A stretch of 64,000 nucleotides of DNA from contig OZ231127.1 of the NCBI GenBank assembly GCA_965153355.1, positions 98,580,001 through 98,644,000 on the forward strand, in the 5' to 3' direction. The DNA comes from Flaccisagitta enflata (Eukaryota; Chaetognatha; Sagittoidea; Aphragmophora). Below the pieces are notes generated by a model, which saw only the letters and a program-made list of their open reading frames with translations, searched no databases and was not told where the DNA came from. Made by a program: the position numbers and the translations under genes. Positions 53,523 to 63,781 of this stretch are shown here, in pieces. The stretch's first letter is position 1. Every line of letters begins with the position of its first letter.

Positions 53523-55685
53523 ATGCGCCTGAAAGAATTTTTTCACGGAACTCAAAGCAGTAGTGAATCTTTAGCAAAAAATCTGTCTAATTTCACACCG
53601 CCTCCCGATCATGACGAACATTTGGACAAATACTGTGATTTTTTAGGTTCATTGGCATCTAATCTTGATTCCATAGAAGCCGAAAACAAAAAAGACAATC
53701 TAACTCGTTTTGAACGTTCGGCCCTCAAGGAATTACAGGAGTTGGTCGATTCATTCAAAATTGTCATTATGCCAGCTGATAAGGGTGGCGCCGTTGTTAT
53801 TCTTGATGGAGATCATTATCGCCAAATGGTCTTATCGGTATTCAACAACCCGGACTATTTTGAACCATGTCAAAACAATCAGAGTAAGGAGATATTTCTC
53901 GAGATTACTTCTTTATGCAAAAAGTATGTAAATAATTTGACTAAAGATGAGGTCAAATTTCTCTCTAAATTCGATTCAAAAGAAGCGAATTTCTATGGTC
54001 TTCCAAAAGTCCATAAGAGTGATATCATCAAAAAAGCCATACTTGAGCAAAAATCGGAAGTTGTGATCGTTCCTTCACCATCAGATTTGAAAATCCGTCC
54101 TATCATTGGTGGCCCAACTTCTCCTACGTCACACCTTAGTAAGTTTATTGACACACTGCTGAAGCCATATATGTTCAAACTGCCAAGTTATGTGAGAGAC
54201 TCGGTTGATTTGCTTAACCAAGCAAGAGATTGGGAAAAGCTTGAGCAGGAGCAATATGTTCTCATTTCAATGGACATCGAATCTATGTACATGAATATTA
54301 GTGAGTCACTTGGATTGAAAGCAATACGTTTCTTCCTTGAAAAATACCCCGAATTACTTCCTGCACATATCCCAGTGGATTTCGTCTTAGAGGCTATTCT
54401 TTTAGTTTTGAAGAATAACATCTCATACTTTGACGGGGAATATCGTCGACAGACTCATGGCTGTGCCATGGGCAGTCATAAAAGCCCTCCATACTCTTCA
54501 CTCTCCATTGGATATCTAGAGCATGAACTCCATGAACGTCAAAGGAACACATATGGGGAAGAATATGCCAATTATATTCTCAATATGCTCAAAAGATTTC
54601 TTGATGACACATTCCTAAAATGGCGATGTTCTCTCGGTGACCCATATGCCTTACTGAGAGACTTGAATAGTTTGGACCAAAAAATCAATTTCACAATGGA
54701 AATGGGTGAATCTCTTCCATTTCTTGATGTCAGATTCAAATTGACTGCATCTAATGATCTTGAAACGGACATACACTATAAGGAAACAGACAGCCATAAT
54801 TTTGTGCAGTTCTTCTCTTTCCATCCACACAAAACGTTGACAAATATACCATACTCGTCGGCCATAAGAATCTGTACCATTGTATCGGAAACAGAAACTC
54901 GTGATAAACGCTTGCGTGAATTACAGGGTTATCTTGAAAGGAAACAATATCCGAGTGCAGTGATATTGAACGGAATCGAGCGAGCAAAAGCAATCGACCG
55001 TAATGTTCTTCTTCAAAACAGTGATACCCCTCCATCGAATGAAGGCATTCCATTTGTCCATACATTCAATTGTGCTAATCCGCAAGTGCTTGACATCATT
55101 CGTGAATCCACTTCCATACCCGCGCCAAGTGAAAGAATGAAGTCGGTAATGAATGGTAAAAAGATTATCGCGGCCAGACGACAACCTCCAAACCTTCGTT
55201 CTCTCCTCTTCCGCCCTCGGTTTGACGGGCAAACAGACTCCACACCTGGGAGCATTACTGCCTGCAGCAAGGTCAAACGGAAAGCTAGAGGTCAACCATG
55301 TAAGTGCTGTGAAACCATAAACGAATGCACGTCTTTCACATTTCACGGCTCAAATGAACCATTTGAACTTCGATGGCATTTTACATGTGACACAATGAAC
55401 ATTCTCTACGCCCTCACATGCCCCACATGTGGCCTCAACTACATAGGCCAAACGGAAAGATCTGTGAGGGAAAGGAACGGAGACTATAGACGTGCCATTA
55501 GTGACAAAAAATTCCACACACAAGGCGTCCATAAACATCTCACTACATGTGGTAACGGTCACTTTCTCATGACGCCTTTTTTAAAAATAAAAAGTGCAAG
55601 TCGTGGTCACCAATCCATACTGCAGTATGAAACATATTTTATACAAAAGTACAAGCCGGCATTAAATGAATCCAAGCTTGGTTGA
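53523..55685 (+). CDS. PLE reverse transcriptase with GIY-YIG endonuclease (intact)
   Basis: First ATG 53523, but the open frame begins at 53316 (ITLTASHIALLKRGLKFTPV upstream of MRLKEFFHG is family-typical), so the true protein start is probably further 5'. RT motifs: KIRPIIGGPTSPTSHLSKF (about residue 190), SMDIESMYMNI (about 250, catalytic Asp), GCAMGSHKSPPYSSL (about 313), FLDDTF (about 358, the FADD/YADD-box equivalent) and LPFLDV (about 398). After a linker with FHPHKT there is a cysteine cluster (CKCC...C) near 600. The GIY-YIG domain follows: LNYIGQTERSVRERNGDYRR (about 635), H-H residues, and QYETYFIQKYKPALN with the catalytic Glu and Asn. All key residues present; the frame has no stops. 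Possibly an active or recently active element. Confidence 0.9.
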   Translation: MRLKEFFHGTQSSSESLAKNLSNFTPPPDHDEHLDKYCDFLGSLASNLDSIEAENKKDNLTRFERSALKELQELVDSFKIVIMPADKGGAVVILDGDHYRQMVLSVFNNPDYFEPCQNNQSKEIFLEITSLCKKYVNNLTKDEVKFLSKFDSKEANFYGLPKVHKSDIIKKAILEQKSEVVIVPSPSDLKIRPIIGGPTSPTSHLSKFIDTLLKPYMFKLPSYVRDSVDLLNQARDWEKLEQEQYVLISMDIESMYMNISESLGLKAIRFFLEKYPELLPAHIPVDFVLEAILLVLKNNISYFDGEYRRQTHGCAMGSHKSPPYSSLSIGYLEHELHERQRNTYGEEYANYILNMLKRFLDDTFLKWRCSLGDPYALLRDLNSLDQKINFTMEMGESLPFLDVRFKLTASNDLETDIHYKETDSHNFVQFFSFHPHKTLTNIPYSSAIRICTIVSETETRDKRLRELQGYLERKQYPSAVILNGIERAKAIDRNVLLQNSDTPPSNEGIPFVHTFNCANPQVLDIIRESTSIPAPSERMKSVMNGKKIIAARRQPPNLRSLLFRPRFDGQTDSTPGSITACSKVKRKARGQPCKCCETINECTSFTFHGSNEPFELRWHFTCDTMNILYALTCPTCGLNYIGQTERSVRERNGDYRRAISDKKFHTQGVHKHLTTCGNGHFLMTPFLKIKSASRGHQSILQYETYFIQKYKPALNESKLG

Positions 55686-55955
55686 AGAGTCTCTTCCATA
55701 TCAGATGCTCTTTTTGCTTCTATCCACCTGGTGACAATCATACCATTTCTTTGACCCAAAATCAGTCATATGAGATCTCTGAAATCATCCATTCCTCTTC
55801 TTCCTACAAACTCGGATTGTATTTGGATTTTGGATATTTTTGACTCAAATGCGACTCAAATATGACTCGAATTTGACTCGAATTTGACTTATATGTGATT
55901 TTCGTTTTAATTGCATATCTATACTTTACTAATTTATCTTTTTGTTGCTTCAGAC

Positions 55956-55992
55956 CATCTCTTGATGAGCCATTTGCGAAACATGTCAGATG
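55956..55992 (+). ncRNA. Hammerhead-ribozyme-like motif in PLE 3' region
   Basis: In order: CATCT, CTTGATGA, GCCATTTGC, GAAA, CATGTC, AGATG. CATCT and AGATG form a perfect 5-bp stem I. TGATGA and GAAAC match the core. ACATGT is a self-complementary minimal stem III. GTC is the cleavage triplet (after 55987). Compared with the consensus CTGATGA there is one extra T, and stem II has only two clear pairs. PLEs are known to carry type-I hammerheads with very short stem III; this position, 270 nt after the RT stop, fits. Confidence 0.5.
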
Positions 55993-56107
55993 AATGACGT
56001 TTTACTGTAATTCATGATGTAACAAAGTTTTTCAACTGTGCATCTTCATTTTCCTTCCATACTCCAACGACATTGAGCCACTAACATTCGTGCTAGTTAT
56101 TTTCCAA

Positions 56108-56132
56108 ATATATATATATATATATATATATA

Positions 56133-56179
<47 letters not shown>
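56108..56179. repeat. (TA)n tract, right of intact PLE
   Basis: TA repeat with one 'aag' interruption at about 56132. Confidence 0.95.
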
Positions 56180-56181
<2 letters not shown>

Positions 56182-56545
56182 GTTGGACGTAGATCCACGA
56201 TCTCGGAAATCTGTCTAGCATATATCAGTGATGAGTTCAGGGTCACTTACCAAGAGCTCCTATCAAGTGTTAGAACCATGGAGTGGAAAAAATTGTGGTC
56301 GTGCCACTCCACCCCCCTTTCCTTTTAGGCCCATCTTCTTCCATGAGAATTATCTCAATTTCTAATAGTAGTTAAGTAGTAGGGTCTTATACACTTTTTC
56401 CTGCCATCTCCTCGTGGGACAAACACAGGGGTGCCAGGGTAAGGAGTTGGATAATGGGAGATAAAGACCCCTAGCAGCCCCAAATAGGGCCAAAAAGCTA
56501 AAAAACTGGATAAAAAATGTTCAATATGAGCAATATTCTTTTTTT
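56180..56545. other. Intergenic, no gene identified
   Basis: No supported feature. Confidence 0.4.
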
Positions 56546-56547
56546 GG

Positions 56548-56705
56548 TCGCATGCACGCGACTCTACAACCCGCTTTGTCCATCTGTTGGTCAGTCTGTT
56601 GGTCGGTCAGTTGGTTGGTCAGTCCATCAGTCAGTCACATTTTACTTATTTTTATGATTTTATTTCTTTGACCTCATTGCTCCTGCCCAAATGGTTTAGT
56701 GACCC
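56548..56705 (-). repeat. HINE-like element
   Basis: Reverse strand: ggtcgcatgcacgcgactct, acaacccgctttgtccatct, a GGTC/AGTC/GGTT array, cacattttacttattttta and attgctcctgcccaaatgg. Confidence 0.65.
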
Positions 56706-56886
56706 CAAATATGGGGGCTTCTAACCCTCACCTACATATCAAACCCCCCCCCAAACATAAACAAAAAGTATCTAAAACGCTCGTTTTCCTGTTTTCAACT
56801 CAATCAATCAATACGGACCGATGGACCAATGGACCAACAGACAGACAGACAAAGCATCTTTTTGAGTTGCGTGTCCGCAACTAAAA
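56706..56886 (+). repeat. HINE-like element, second subtype
   Basis: atgggggcttctaaccctc, taaaacgctcgttttcctg, ttcaactcaatcaatcaata, a GACC/GACA array, gcatctttttgagttgcgtg and tccgcaactaaaaa. The hairpin GTTGCG...CGCAAC ends it. It abuts the previous copy head to head. Confidence 0.65.
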
Positions 56887-57044
56887 AGAGGAAGAAGAGG
56901 ATACACAGCAATCCAGTTGCGGACGGTTGGGCAGGAGTTGTAATGCAAAAAAATGCTTGCATTTCAAAAATGTTATGGGACAGACCAACTGAGTAGTAAT
57001 TCTTGTTTCAATTCTCGACAAATTCGAACATCATGACGTCATGG

Positions 57045-57600
57045 CCAAGGCCAGCAAAATCTAGGCCCGTACTTGCGTACTATACCTTTTCTCAGAATTT
57101 GCTATAGTAAAGTTAGTAAGTAATGCCAGCCCTAGAGCTATTAGAAAGAATCGAAGGCTGAAATTCTGAGGCTGGTCAAGCTTGAAGCTTGGCTAAAGCC
57201 AATGCAAGACCACTTAGGACAATCATACTGTACAAATGTAACCCTACTTTCAGTGGAACTCGATCGATGGGTGGACTGACCAACGAGAAAGAAAGAAAGA
57301 AGGAAAGAAAGAAAGAAAGAAAGAAACAGGCCAGCAAAATCTAGGCCTGTACTCGCGTACGATACCTTTTGTCAAGTCGATCAATGGGTGGACTGGACAA
57401 CGAGAAAGACAGAAAGAAAGACGGAAACAAAGACAGAAAGAAAGAAAACATAAAACAAGTAAGTCGGGTTCAAAAACATAGGCCTGTACCTCAGTGAAAT
57501 ACCTTTTGTTGTATGAATTTTGAATATATATATGTGAATGATAGGAGTCAGAAAAGACCGGCTGTACCTCTGTGAAATACCTTTTCATAAGAATGTAATT
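57045..57600. repeat. Local repeat: four taggcctgtac-acctttt units and purine tracts
   Basis: The phrase aaaatctaggcc-gtact-gcgtac-ataccttt occurs at 57055, 57335, and in altered form at 57470 and 57555. Between them lie GAAA/AAGA tracts and a duplicated gatc-atgggtggactg. No gene. Confidence 0.6.
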
Positions 57601-58215
57601 CAATAAGAATGAACGAGGGAAAAAGCTAAAACCGTTAAGTCTTTAAGAAAGAGTATATATGAGATTTTTTTCTCAAGTAAGAATTTCGAGAGTCATTAAC
57701 TTCTCAAATTTGACGTGTAAAGAGAGAAAAAAAGTGTTGAATAAAAAAAAGGGATGGATGGGGACGCGATTAAACCGAAAGCCGATTTTTCCCTCTCAAG
57801 ATAACTGTAATTTAATGTATGTACGGCGGGAAACGTTATAAGACGCAAGTGAATTCGAAGGATTTGGTATTTTTCCATCTCATATCTAAGTTTTGTTTCT
57901 CTCTCTCTCTTTTTCCCATTTGTCATTTTCAGATTTGGCTTGAAAAAAGATGCCCTGCCGAGTTGAGTGACTCGGAGTTGAGTCGCAATCACTGATAAGA
58001 AATCAAGAAACCACGATTGAATAGTAAGAAAATAACTATGAGTAAATAGACCAATTGTTGAGGTTAGATGCTCGTGTTAGAATGTGAAAAAAAAAAACTA
58101 GACCTAAGAATAAGAGAAAGTCTTTGTATGATTCAGTCTTGGACTTTTTTAGTCATTTTGTCTCAAGGAAAAAAAAACTTTCATTGAAAAAAAAAGAGCA
58201 AAAGGGAAATTGAAA

Positions 58216-60226
58216 ATGTCGCTTGATTGGATTACTGGTGATGATGATGAAGAGAATACGCCTAAGCCCCAGCCGGACCTCAAAATTGAGACTACTGTCA
58301 CAGTAATTAAAGAGGAAAACATTTCCCACAATTCTTCGCCTTCAGTTTTGGTGGACGCTGTCACAATCGACTCACTTCCGGTTCACGATTTGACGACGGA
58401 ATCGCCTTTTTTGTCGGAGCGTCAAAATGCAACGGTCAACGGTACCCAAGGCACCTTCATTGGGTTTGAAGGCGAAAAAAAGGCTCATCAACTCGGAAAT
58501 TCCACTGGTAAGGGTTTATGAATTCATTTTGCTTGGTCTGTTTGATATTACACATTCTCATGGACGGATGGACGGATGGACGGATGGACGGATGGACCGA
58601 CCGACCGACGGACCAACGTACAAAGCCTGTTATTGAGATACAGTTTATAGATAAAAAGAAATTGTGTATTCTGTAGGTTTGGACGTCAACATGGCTGGTC
58701 TATTTGGATTTGACGCCATCAACTTTGTGTTAAATGTCGTCATCATTTTTGCTCTGATTGGAATGGTGGTCACCATCGTCGAAACGCAGCTGCAGATAAT
58801 TGGCAGATTGGGTAAGACTGGAATATATATTTTGTTTACATGCCACGCGAGTGTACAATTTCATTTGTTAGTCGGTACGTTGGTCCTTCAGTCCGTCGGT
58901 CCGTTGGTCCGTCGGTCGGTCGGTTGGTCCATTCATTGGTTCGACGGTCGGTTGGTCCGTCCGTCGGTCCGTTGGTCCGTCCGTCGGTCCGTTGGTCCGT
59001 CCGTCGGTCCGTTGGTCCGCCCCTCGGTCCATGAGACGGACCGGATGTTGAGGAATTAGCAGATCCTTCAAGAGTCTGCAGAGAATGATGCAGTTTTCAT
59101 CGTTATCATCATTGTATCAATTTTAGGCTATGGAAGAGTCCAGATGCGTGAGATACTTCTGCAAATGGTCGACCTTCGTGCCACGACAAATATCGTCCAT
59201 TCTACAGTCACTGTTTTGCGTGAAAGTTTCCAAAATGTGGAGGCTGACCTGGATACGCTTCAATCCAATCTAGAATGCGGCCAAAGATTGGACGATTTCG
59301 ATCAAAATGACCCTGACATCCCAGGTATTGCATTTATGATTTTTTTTTTGGTTATGAATGATACTCAGATGACCCGATAAGATTTTAGTAATGCCCCTGC
59401 CCATATGCATGTGACTATGATATTAGTGTTTCCAATTTTGTTTCCATTAATCACAGGTGCGGAAAAAAAGATGGTGCCAAGAGGGACTCAGACAAAAATC
59501 TTCTTCTTCAACACTGACGATGAACACGACCAAAGGGTTTATGCCAGCCTCTCGTCGATAGCCGGCTTGGGAGGCGAAGACCTAGAACAAGTGGAAGGGG
59601 ATACATCGCCAAAAAGTGCTGTGTCTCCGCCTCCAAGTTCGTCTGATACTCCTCCTCCTCCTCCTCCTCCTCCTCCTTCTCCGTTACGTGAGAATGGGGT
59701 TGTTTCCGGCGTTGTGGCGCATGGTCGAGTTTTGGCACCACCTCGTCCTCCTCCTCCCTCAAATGTTCGGGCCGTTATCGAAAATATGGTCGCGGATGGC
59801 GGTGAGAGTGGACGATCATCAGTCGATAGATCCCTCACTCCTCTTCCTCCTCCTCCTCCTTCAGCTACGCAGGAGGTGGTCGACGGAAATGCTGATGACG
59901 AAAAATTTCGGCTTCCTCCTCCTTTGCCACGTGACGAATCTGTGAGACCCGGAAAGGCTCCTCCACGACCACCCCCGCCTCCTCAAGGTTTCAACGCGAC
60001 CGGAAATGGCAATCAGGGCCTTTCCTCTTCCGATTTACCGACCGTTGGTGCGGATCGAGATGCCAAACAAGGATTCCCTTCTCTGACCGCGAACGGGCTT
60101 GGTATGCCGATGCCGGTGCATTATTTCAACGGTCAGAACCCGCTCATCACCCTCCCATTTCCGGCGTTACCAGAATTGCGTGACAACGCCAACAACGACG
60201 ACGACGCTGACGACAATGCGTCATAA
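58216..60226 (+). CDS. Four-exon single-pass membrane protein with proline-rich tail (464 aa)
   Basis: Exons 58216-58507, 58677-58811, 59127-59324 and 59457-60226; all introns are GT-AG, phase 1, and the joined frame is intact. No family recognised. The N-terminal ~100 residues are acidic and contain five N-glycosylation sequons (NIS, NSS, NAT, NGT, NST) but no signal peptide. One strong membrane segment follows (FVLNVVIIFALIGMVVTIV, about residues 110-130), then an amphipathic helix in exon 3 (VQMREILLQMVDLRATTN). The exon-4 tail has several PPPPPP/PPRPPPPP stretches (encoded by CCT repeats) and ends in an acidic DDDADD run. The sequons suggest N-out topology without cleaved signal (type III), and the proline stretches suggest SH3/WW/EVH1 partners; both are inferences. 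Introns 1 and 2 contain HINE-like tetranucleotide arrays. Confidence 0.75.
58508..58676 (+). other. Intron 1 of the membrane protein gene, with HINE-like remnant
   Basis: 169 nt, GTAAGG donor and TTCTGTAG acceptor. 58556-58650 is a GGAC/GGAT/CGACC array followed by caaagcctgttattgagat, the remnant of a HINE-like 3' end. Confidence 0.75.
58812..59126 (+). other. Intron 2 of the membrane protein gene, with HINE-like remnant
   Basis: 315 nt, GTAAGA donor and CAATTTTAG acceptor. 58840-59030 begins catgccacgcgagtgtacaa and is then a long GTCC/GTCG/GTTG array in reverse orientation. Confidence 0.75.
59325..59456 (+). other. Intron 3 of the membrane protein gene
   Basis: 132 nt, GTATTG donor and TTAATCACAG acceptor. 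A short HINE-like piece (gcccctgcccatatgcatgt) lies at 59392. Confidence 0.7.
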
Positions 60227-60479
60227 ATCTCCTCGCAATCTTCGAAAAATAAGAGGAGTTATAGAAAAGTAAAAACTCAACAAAATTCCCTCGTCAGTCC
60301 TCGTCAATCCTCACCAGTTCTCATAAGTCCTCAGTAATCCTCATCGGTCCTCATCAGTCCTCACTTTTTTTGTATGATATGATGTCTGGGGTGTAAAGGG
60401 ATGGGCGGGGGGGGGGGGGATTAAACTAAAAGTACCTCATGGAAAAAAAACTTTGATTGTAACTTCATTGTTGTGTCGG

Positions 60480-62200
60480 GTAAATTATGTGAAAACTGCC
60501 CAATATTCGAAAACATGTCGGACCGACGGACGGATTGACCTATGGACGTATTGGCTGATACAGTTAGGTGTAGAATTGTGTGTATGCGTTTAAAAAAGTC
60601 GAAAAAAAAAAAAAAGTTCAGAATGAAAAACATAACCCAAATCTCATTTGCATAATGCGGTTTAATGTGTTCAATGTCAAAATTTTGTTATTATAGATTT
60701 TAATGTAAAGATTTTATGGTTTTTAAGGGTAAATTTAAAAAGTAGAGGTAAACATTGACTTTTTTTTAAATTTTTAAGAAAATATGTCAAATAAAATGTG
60801 CTTTTACATGTACATAGTATTGCATGAATATACAACTAAAAGGGAAATGATCCTATTTTTCATCCCTCATCTCTTATCTTCGTTTTGATATCTCGTGCTT
60901 AGATCTTGCTTTTTAATATGTCGATCTATGTTTATAGGTGATCCATCTGGCCAGACGCCAGCAACTTTTGATGGATCACTGGTTATTGGGATAGTATTGA
61001 CCCGGTAAGGTGTAGCATTGTGCATATACATGAAACAAGATTAACTCAAGGTCAATAAATTTGCCTTGTTTTATTAAGATTTTATGAATGAACGTTTTTG
61101 ATGAATGAATGAATGTATAAATGAATGAATGAATGAATGAATGAATGATTCAATGAATTACTATGATTGTGGTGAGGCATGAAGGGTGATAGGAATGAAG
61201 AAATGCGTCAAAATTAGCCGTTTTGCTCATTTCAAATGTTTTCGTGACCGACCGACCGACCAACCGACGGACATGTCATGTTATAGAAGCGCGAGGACCC
61301 ATGAAAAAAGATGATAAAAAAAAAATCATAGTTAAAAAATTTGACTTAAACCTCATTTGCATAATGCAGTTACCACATTCAAATGTAGAACCTTGTATTT
61401 ATTCATTGTAGGCTACAATTTTTGATGTTTTGTAGAAAATAAATAAAAACAGTGGTGAAAATTGTCCTTTTTTTCAAAATTTTTTCAAGAAATTGTTAAA
61501 AACATTATGTCTCTACATGCAACTACTTTCTCATGTACATATAATTAAATGGTTAATGATCCCTTTTTCCACTATCTAATTAGTACTTTGAACTCTTCTT
61601 GGAGGTTTTTTATTAGCTAAAATATTTGTAAGTGATCCATCTGGCCAGATGCCAGCAACTTTTGATGGATCACTGGTTATTGTAATAGTATTAACACAAG
61701 GTAAATAAAGAATGTGAAAATTGCTGAATATTCAAAAGCGTGTGAGACCGACCGACCGACCGACCGACCAACCGACGGACAAGACATCTTATAGACATGC
61801 GAGGACGCATTTAAAAAGATGATAAAAAAAAAACTCATAGTTACAAAATTTGACTTAAACCTCATTTGCATAATGCAGTTACCACATTCAAATGTAGAAC
61901 CGTGTAGTTAAACATTGTAAGCTATGACTTTTTATGTTTGATGCTGAAAATTTGAATACAGTGGTCAAAATTGATATTTCTTTCAAAAGTTTCTTAAGAA
62001 ATTGTTAAAAAAATTATGTTTCTACATGTACATACTATTGCATGAATATACAGCTAAATGGCAAATGATCCTATTTTTCAACTACTGATATTGTGTATTT
62101 TAATCGCGGAATCTTTTGGGTCCCAAAAACTTTCTCTATGTTTGAAAGTGACTTAACTAGGTTTATGCCATAAAAGTTTTGTCACTAGCAATTGCCATAG
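60480..62200. repeat. Three diverged tandem copies (~500-700 bp) with embedded hairpin
   Basis: The anchor cctcatttgcataatgc-gtt occurs at about 60640, 61343 and 61856. A GACCGACC tetranucleotide array precedes each copy. Copies 1 and 2 contain gtgatccatc ... gatggatcac (60939-60985 and 61632-61678), a perfect 10-bp inverted repeat with a 22-nt loop; copy 3 (62160-62205) retains only traces. (GAAT)n at 61100-61150 separates copies 1 and 2. Confidence 0.7.
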
Positions 62201-62204
62201 TATT

Positions 62205-62855
62205 AATGTGTCTTTGTCTTTAGGAGGTGATCGTGGCTTATTAATGTGGCATTATTCATACAAATTGAGTACTATTTTTATGGTTTTTATGCGGATATTT
62301 CTTATTAGCGGGTTCGTTATAATGAAATTTCACTGTATTCAAATTTCAATTGAAATTTCCAATGCAGCTTTCTCCTTCGTGTTTATATTTTTGTATACAG
62401 TGCTGCCTATAACTAGTGAACGTCACCTATTAGAACCTATATATTTGTGTTTGTTTGGTTTTAGGCCTTTTTAAGAGGTATTTACTGTAACGACAACAAT
62501 TCTTATACTCTGTATTGTTGAAGTATGTCAAACTGTTTGTTAGTAATAAAAATCAGAAAAAAAATAAAGTACAGTATGGCTGTTTCATTTAAAAACGTAC
62601 ATAGAAAGAAACACAAATGTAGGGTCAAAACGATTACAATGTGGGAAAACTTGACCATGCTCTCTCTAAGGTTCGATCGACTGGTCAGTTATAGTTATAA
62701 GCCTGAACCAAATTTGAAGGGTTTGTGTTCGAGTTCTACTTGCTTAATGCACTCCGTCCTGGGTGGCAACAAACAGTCCTAACGTCGAAGAAGCTTTCAA
62801 GAAAGAAGAATCAAGATAAAGAATCAAGAAAGAAGAAAAAGAAGAAAGAAGAAAG
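62205..62855. other. Upstream of the small membrane protein gene
   Basis: AT-rich with no supported gene. Just upstream of the start, 62800-62860 is a purine tract (AAGAAGAAAGAAG), probably 5' UTR. A TSS could not be placed. Confidence 0.4.
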
Positions 62856-62861
62856 AAGAAG

Positions 62862-63260
62862 ATGATTCCGAAGATCATCCTCGTCGCCGGCGCCATGAGC
62901 GGCGTCATCGCCATGGTCGCCGCAATCGACGGTGATCCGGCGGCGTTGGCGCCGTGGCAGATCATCCCTGCCCACAACGCCACCACCACCGCCACTACAG
63001 CGGCGTCTTTGGCGACTCCAACGGCTGCGGCAGTAAGGGAATCTGAAGATTCTTTAGATAAAATCTACAAGATTCTTCAAATTTCCTTATCTGTTGTGGC
63101 CTTTGTGGTCGTCATTGTCGCCGCTGTGGTCGCGGCCAGAAGAGGCGAGGCCATCGATTGGGAGAACGGATGGCCCGGCAGGGTCATGGCCGTTCTCATG
63201 CGGGCGCGAGATGGCATCGCGCATTTGCAAGAGCGCCGCGCCATCAGAAATCTTCGCTAG
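62862..63260 (+). CDS. Small single-pass membrane protein with signal peptide (132 aa)
   Basis: ATG 62862 to TAG 63260, single exon and intact. The N-terminus is a good signal peptide (MIPKIILVAGAMSGVIAMVA, cleavage probably near AAIDGD). A short ectodomain of about 45 residues follows with one sequon (NAT) and an alanine/threonine-rich stretch. The transmembrane segment is ISLSVVAFVVVIVAAVVAA (about 75-93), followed by RR as stop-transfer and a 38-residue basic cytoplasmic tail (WENGWPGRVMAVLMRARDG). The topology is type I. The coding part is strongly GC-rich in very AT-rich surroundings, with C/G at third positions. No family recognised. Confidence 0.65.
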   Translation: MIPKIILVAGAMSGVIAMVAAIDGDPAALAPWQIIPAHNATTTATTAASLATPTAAAVRESEDSLDKIYKILQISLSVVAFVVVIVAAVVAARRGEAIDWENGWPGRVMAVLMRARDGIAHLQERRAIRNLR

Positions 63261-63342
63261 ATTTCTTATCTACAATTTTTAAAGCCCCCTTTTTAGGGGG
63301 CCGTCTCTATTCTAAAAAGAAATACCAAATAATTCATACTTA

Positions 63343-63348
63343 AATAAA
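63343..63348 (+). terminator. Polyadenylation signal
   Basis: AATAAA about 83 nt after the stop of the small membrane protein gene. A GC-rich inverted pair (gccccc...ggggcc at 63283-63302) lies between stop and signal. Confidence 0.55.
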
Positions 63349-63781
63349 ATTAATAGTGTGTTCTTTTCTTTCTAATTGCCAATAGCTAGCGAATAGGGAA
63401 AGCAAAAGTGACTATTTGTACCATCGTGAGACAGAAAAAGTAACTAAGTATCAGAAAACAAAAGGGCCTAAGTTAGAATAGGAAATTCTTCGTTTGGAGT
63501 TTTAAATTTCCCTCGATCCTTTTTTCATTCTTTCTCAAAGTTCTATGTACTTAAAGAGAAGCTGCACTGTTCAAGTTCATGAACATTAATCGTCGACGAG
63601 GAGATTGAACGATGGTAGTTGAGGATGGGATGGGGAAGTGGGTTGTGTTAGATAATGGGAAGGGGTGGGGGTGCGTCGACGATCACATTGAGAGAAAGTA
63701 ATTGAGGATCGTATGGGATGTGGGTTGTGTGAAACAATGGGAGGGGGGGGGGGTGGGGTGGGGGTGAGTCGTCTGAATGTC
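63349..63781. other. Intergenic, purine-rich
   Basis: G-rich runs (63655-63770: gggaggggggggggg, tggggtgggggtgag). No gene. Confidence 0.5.

Larger units (their letters stand above)
52532..56107 (+). mobile_element. Penelope-like element, nearly complete
   Basis: The insertion lies exactly between two (TA)n tracts (52454-52531 and 56108-56179). From left to right: an N-terminal coding block with two frame changes (52532-53391), a 720-codon intact RT/GIY-YIG frame (53523-55685), a ~420-nt 3' part with ATG-poor sequence, a hammerhead-like core (55956-55992) and the end near 56107. PLEs mobilise through target-primed reverse transcription using RT plus GIY-YIG endonuclease. An element filling a TA tract is consistent with preference for such targets. 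Confidence 0.8.

Noticed and set aside
57250-57603. Cysteine/phenylalanine-rich minus-strand frame
   Set aside because: Arises from GAAA/AAGA purine tracts and the local repeat; no support for a gene.
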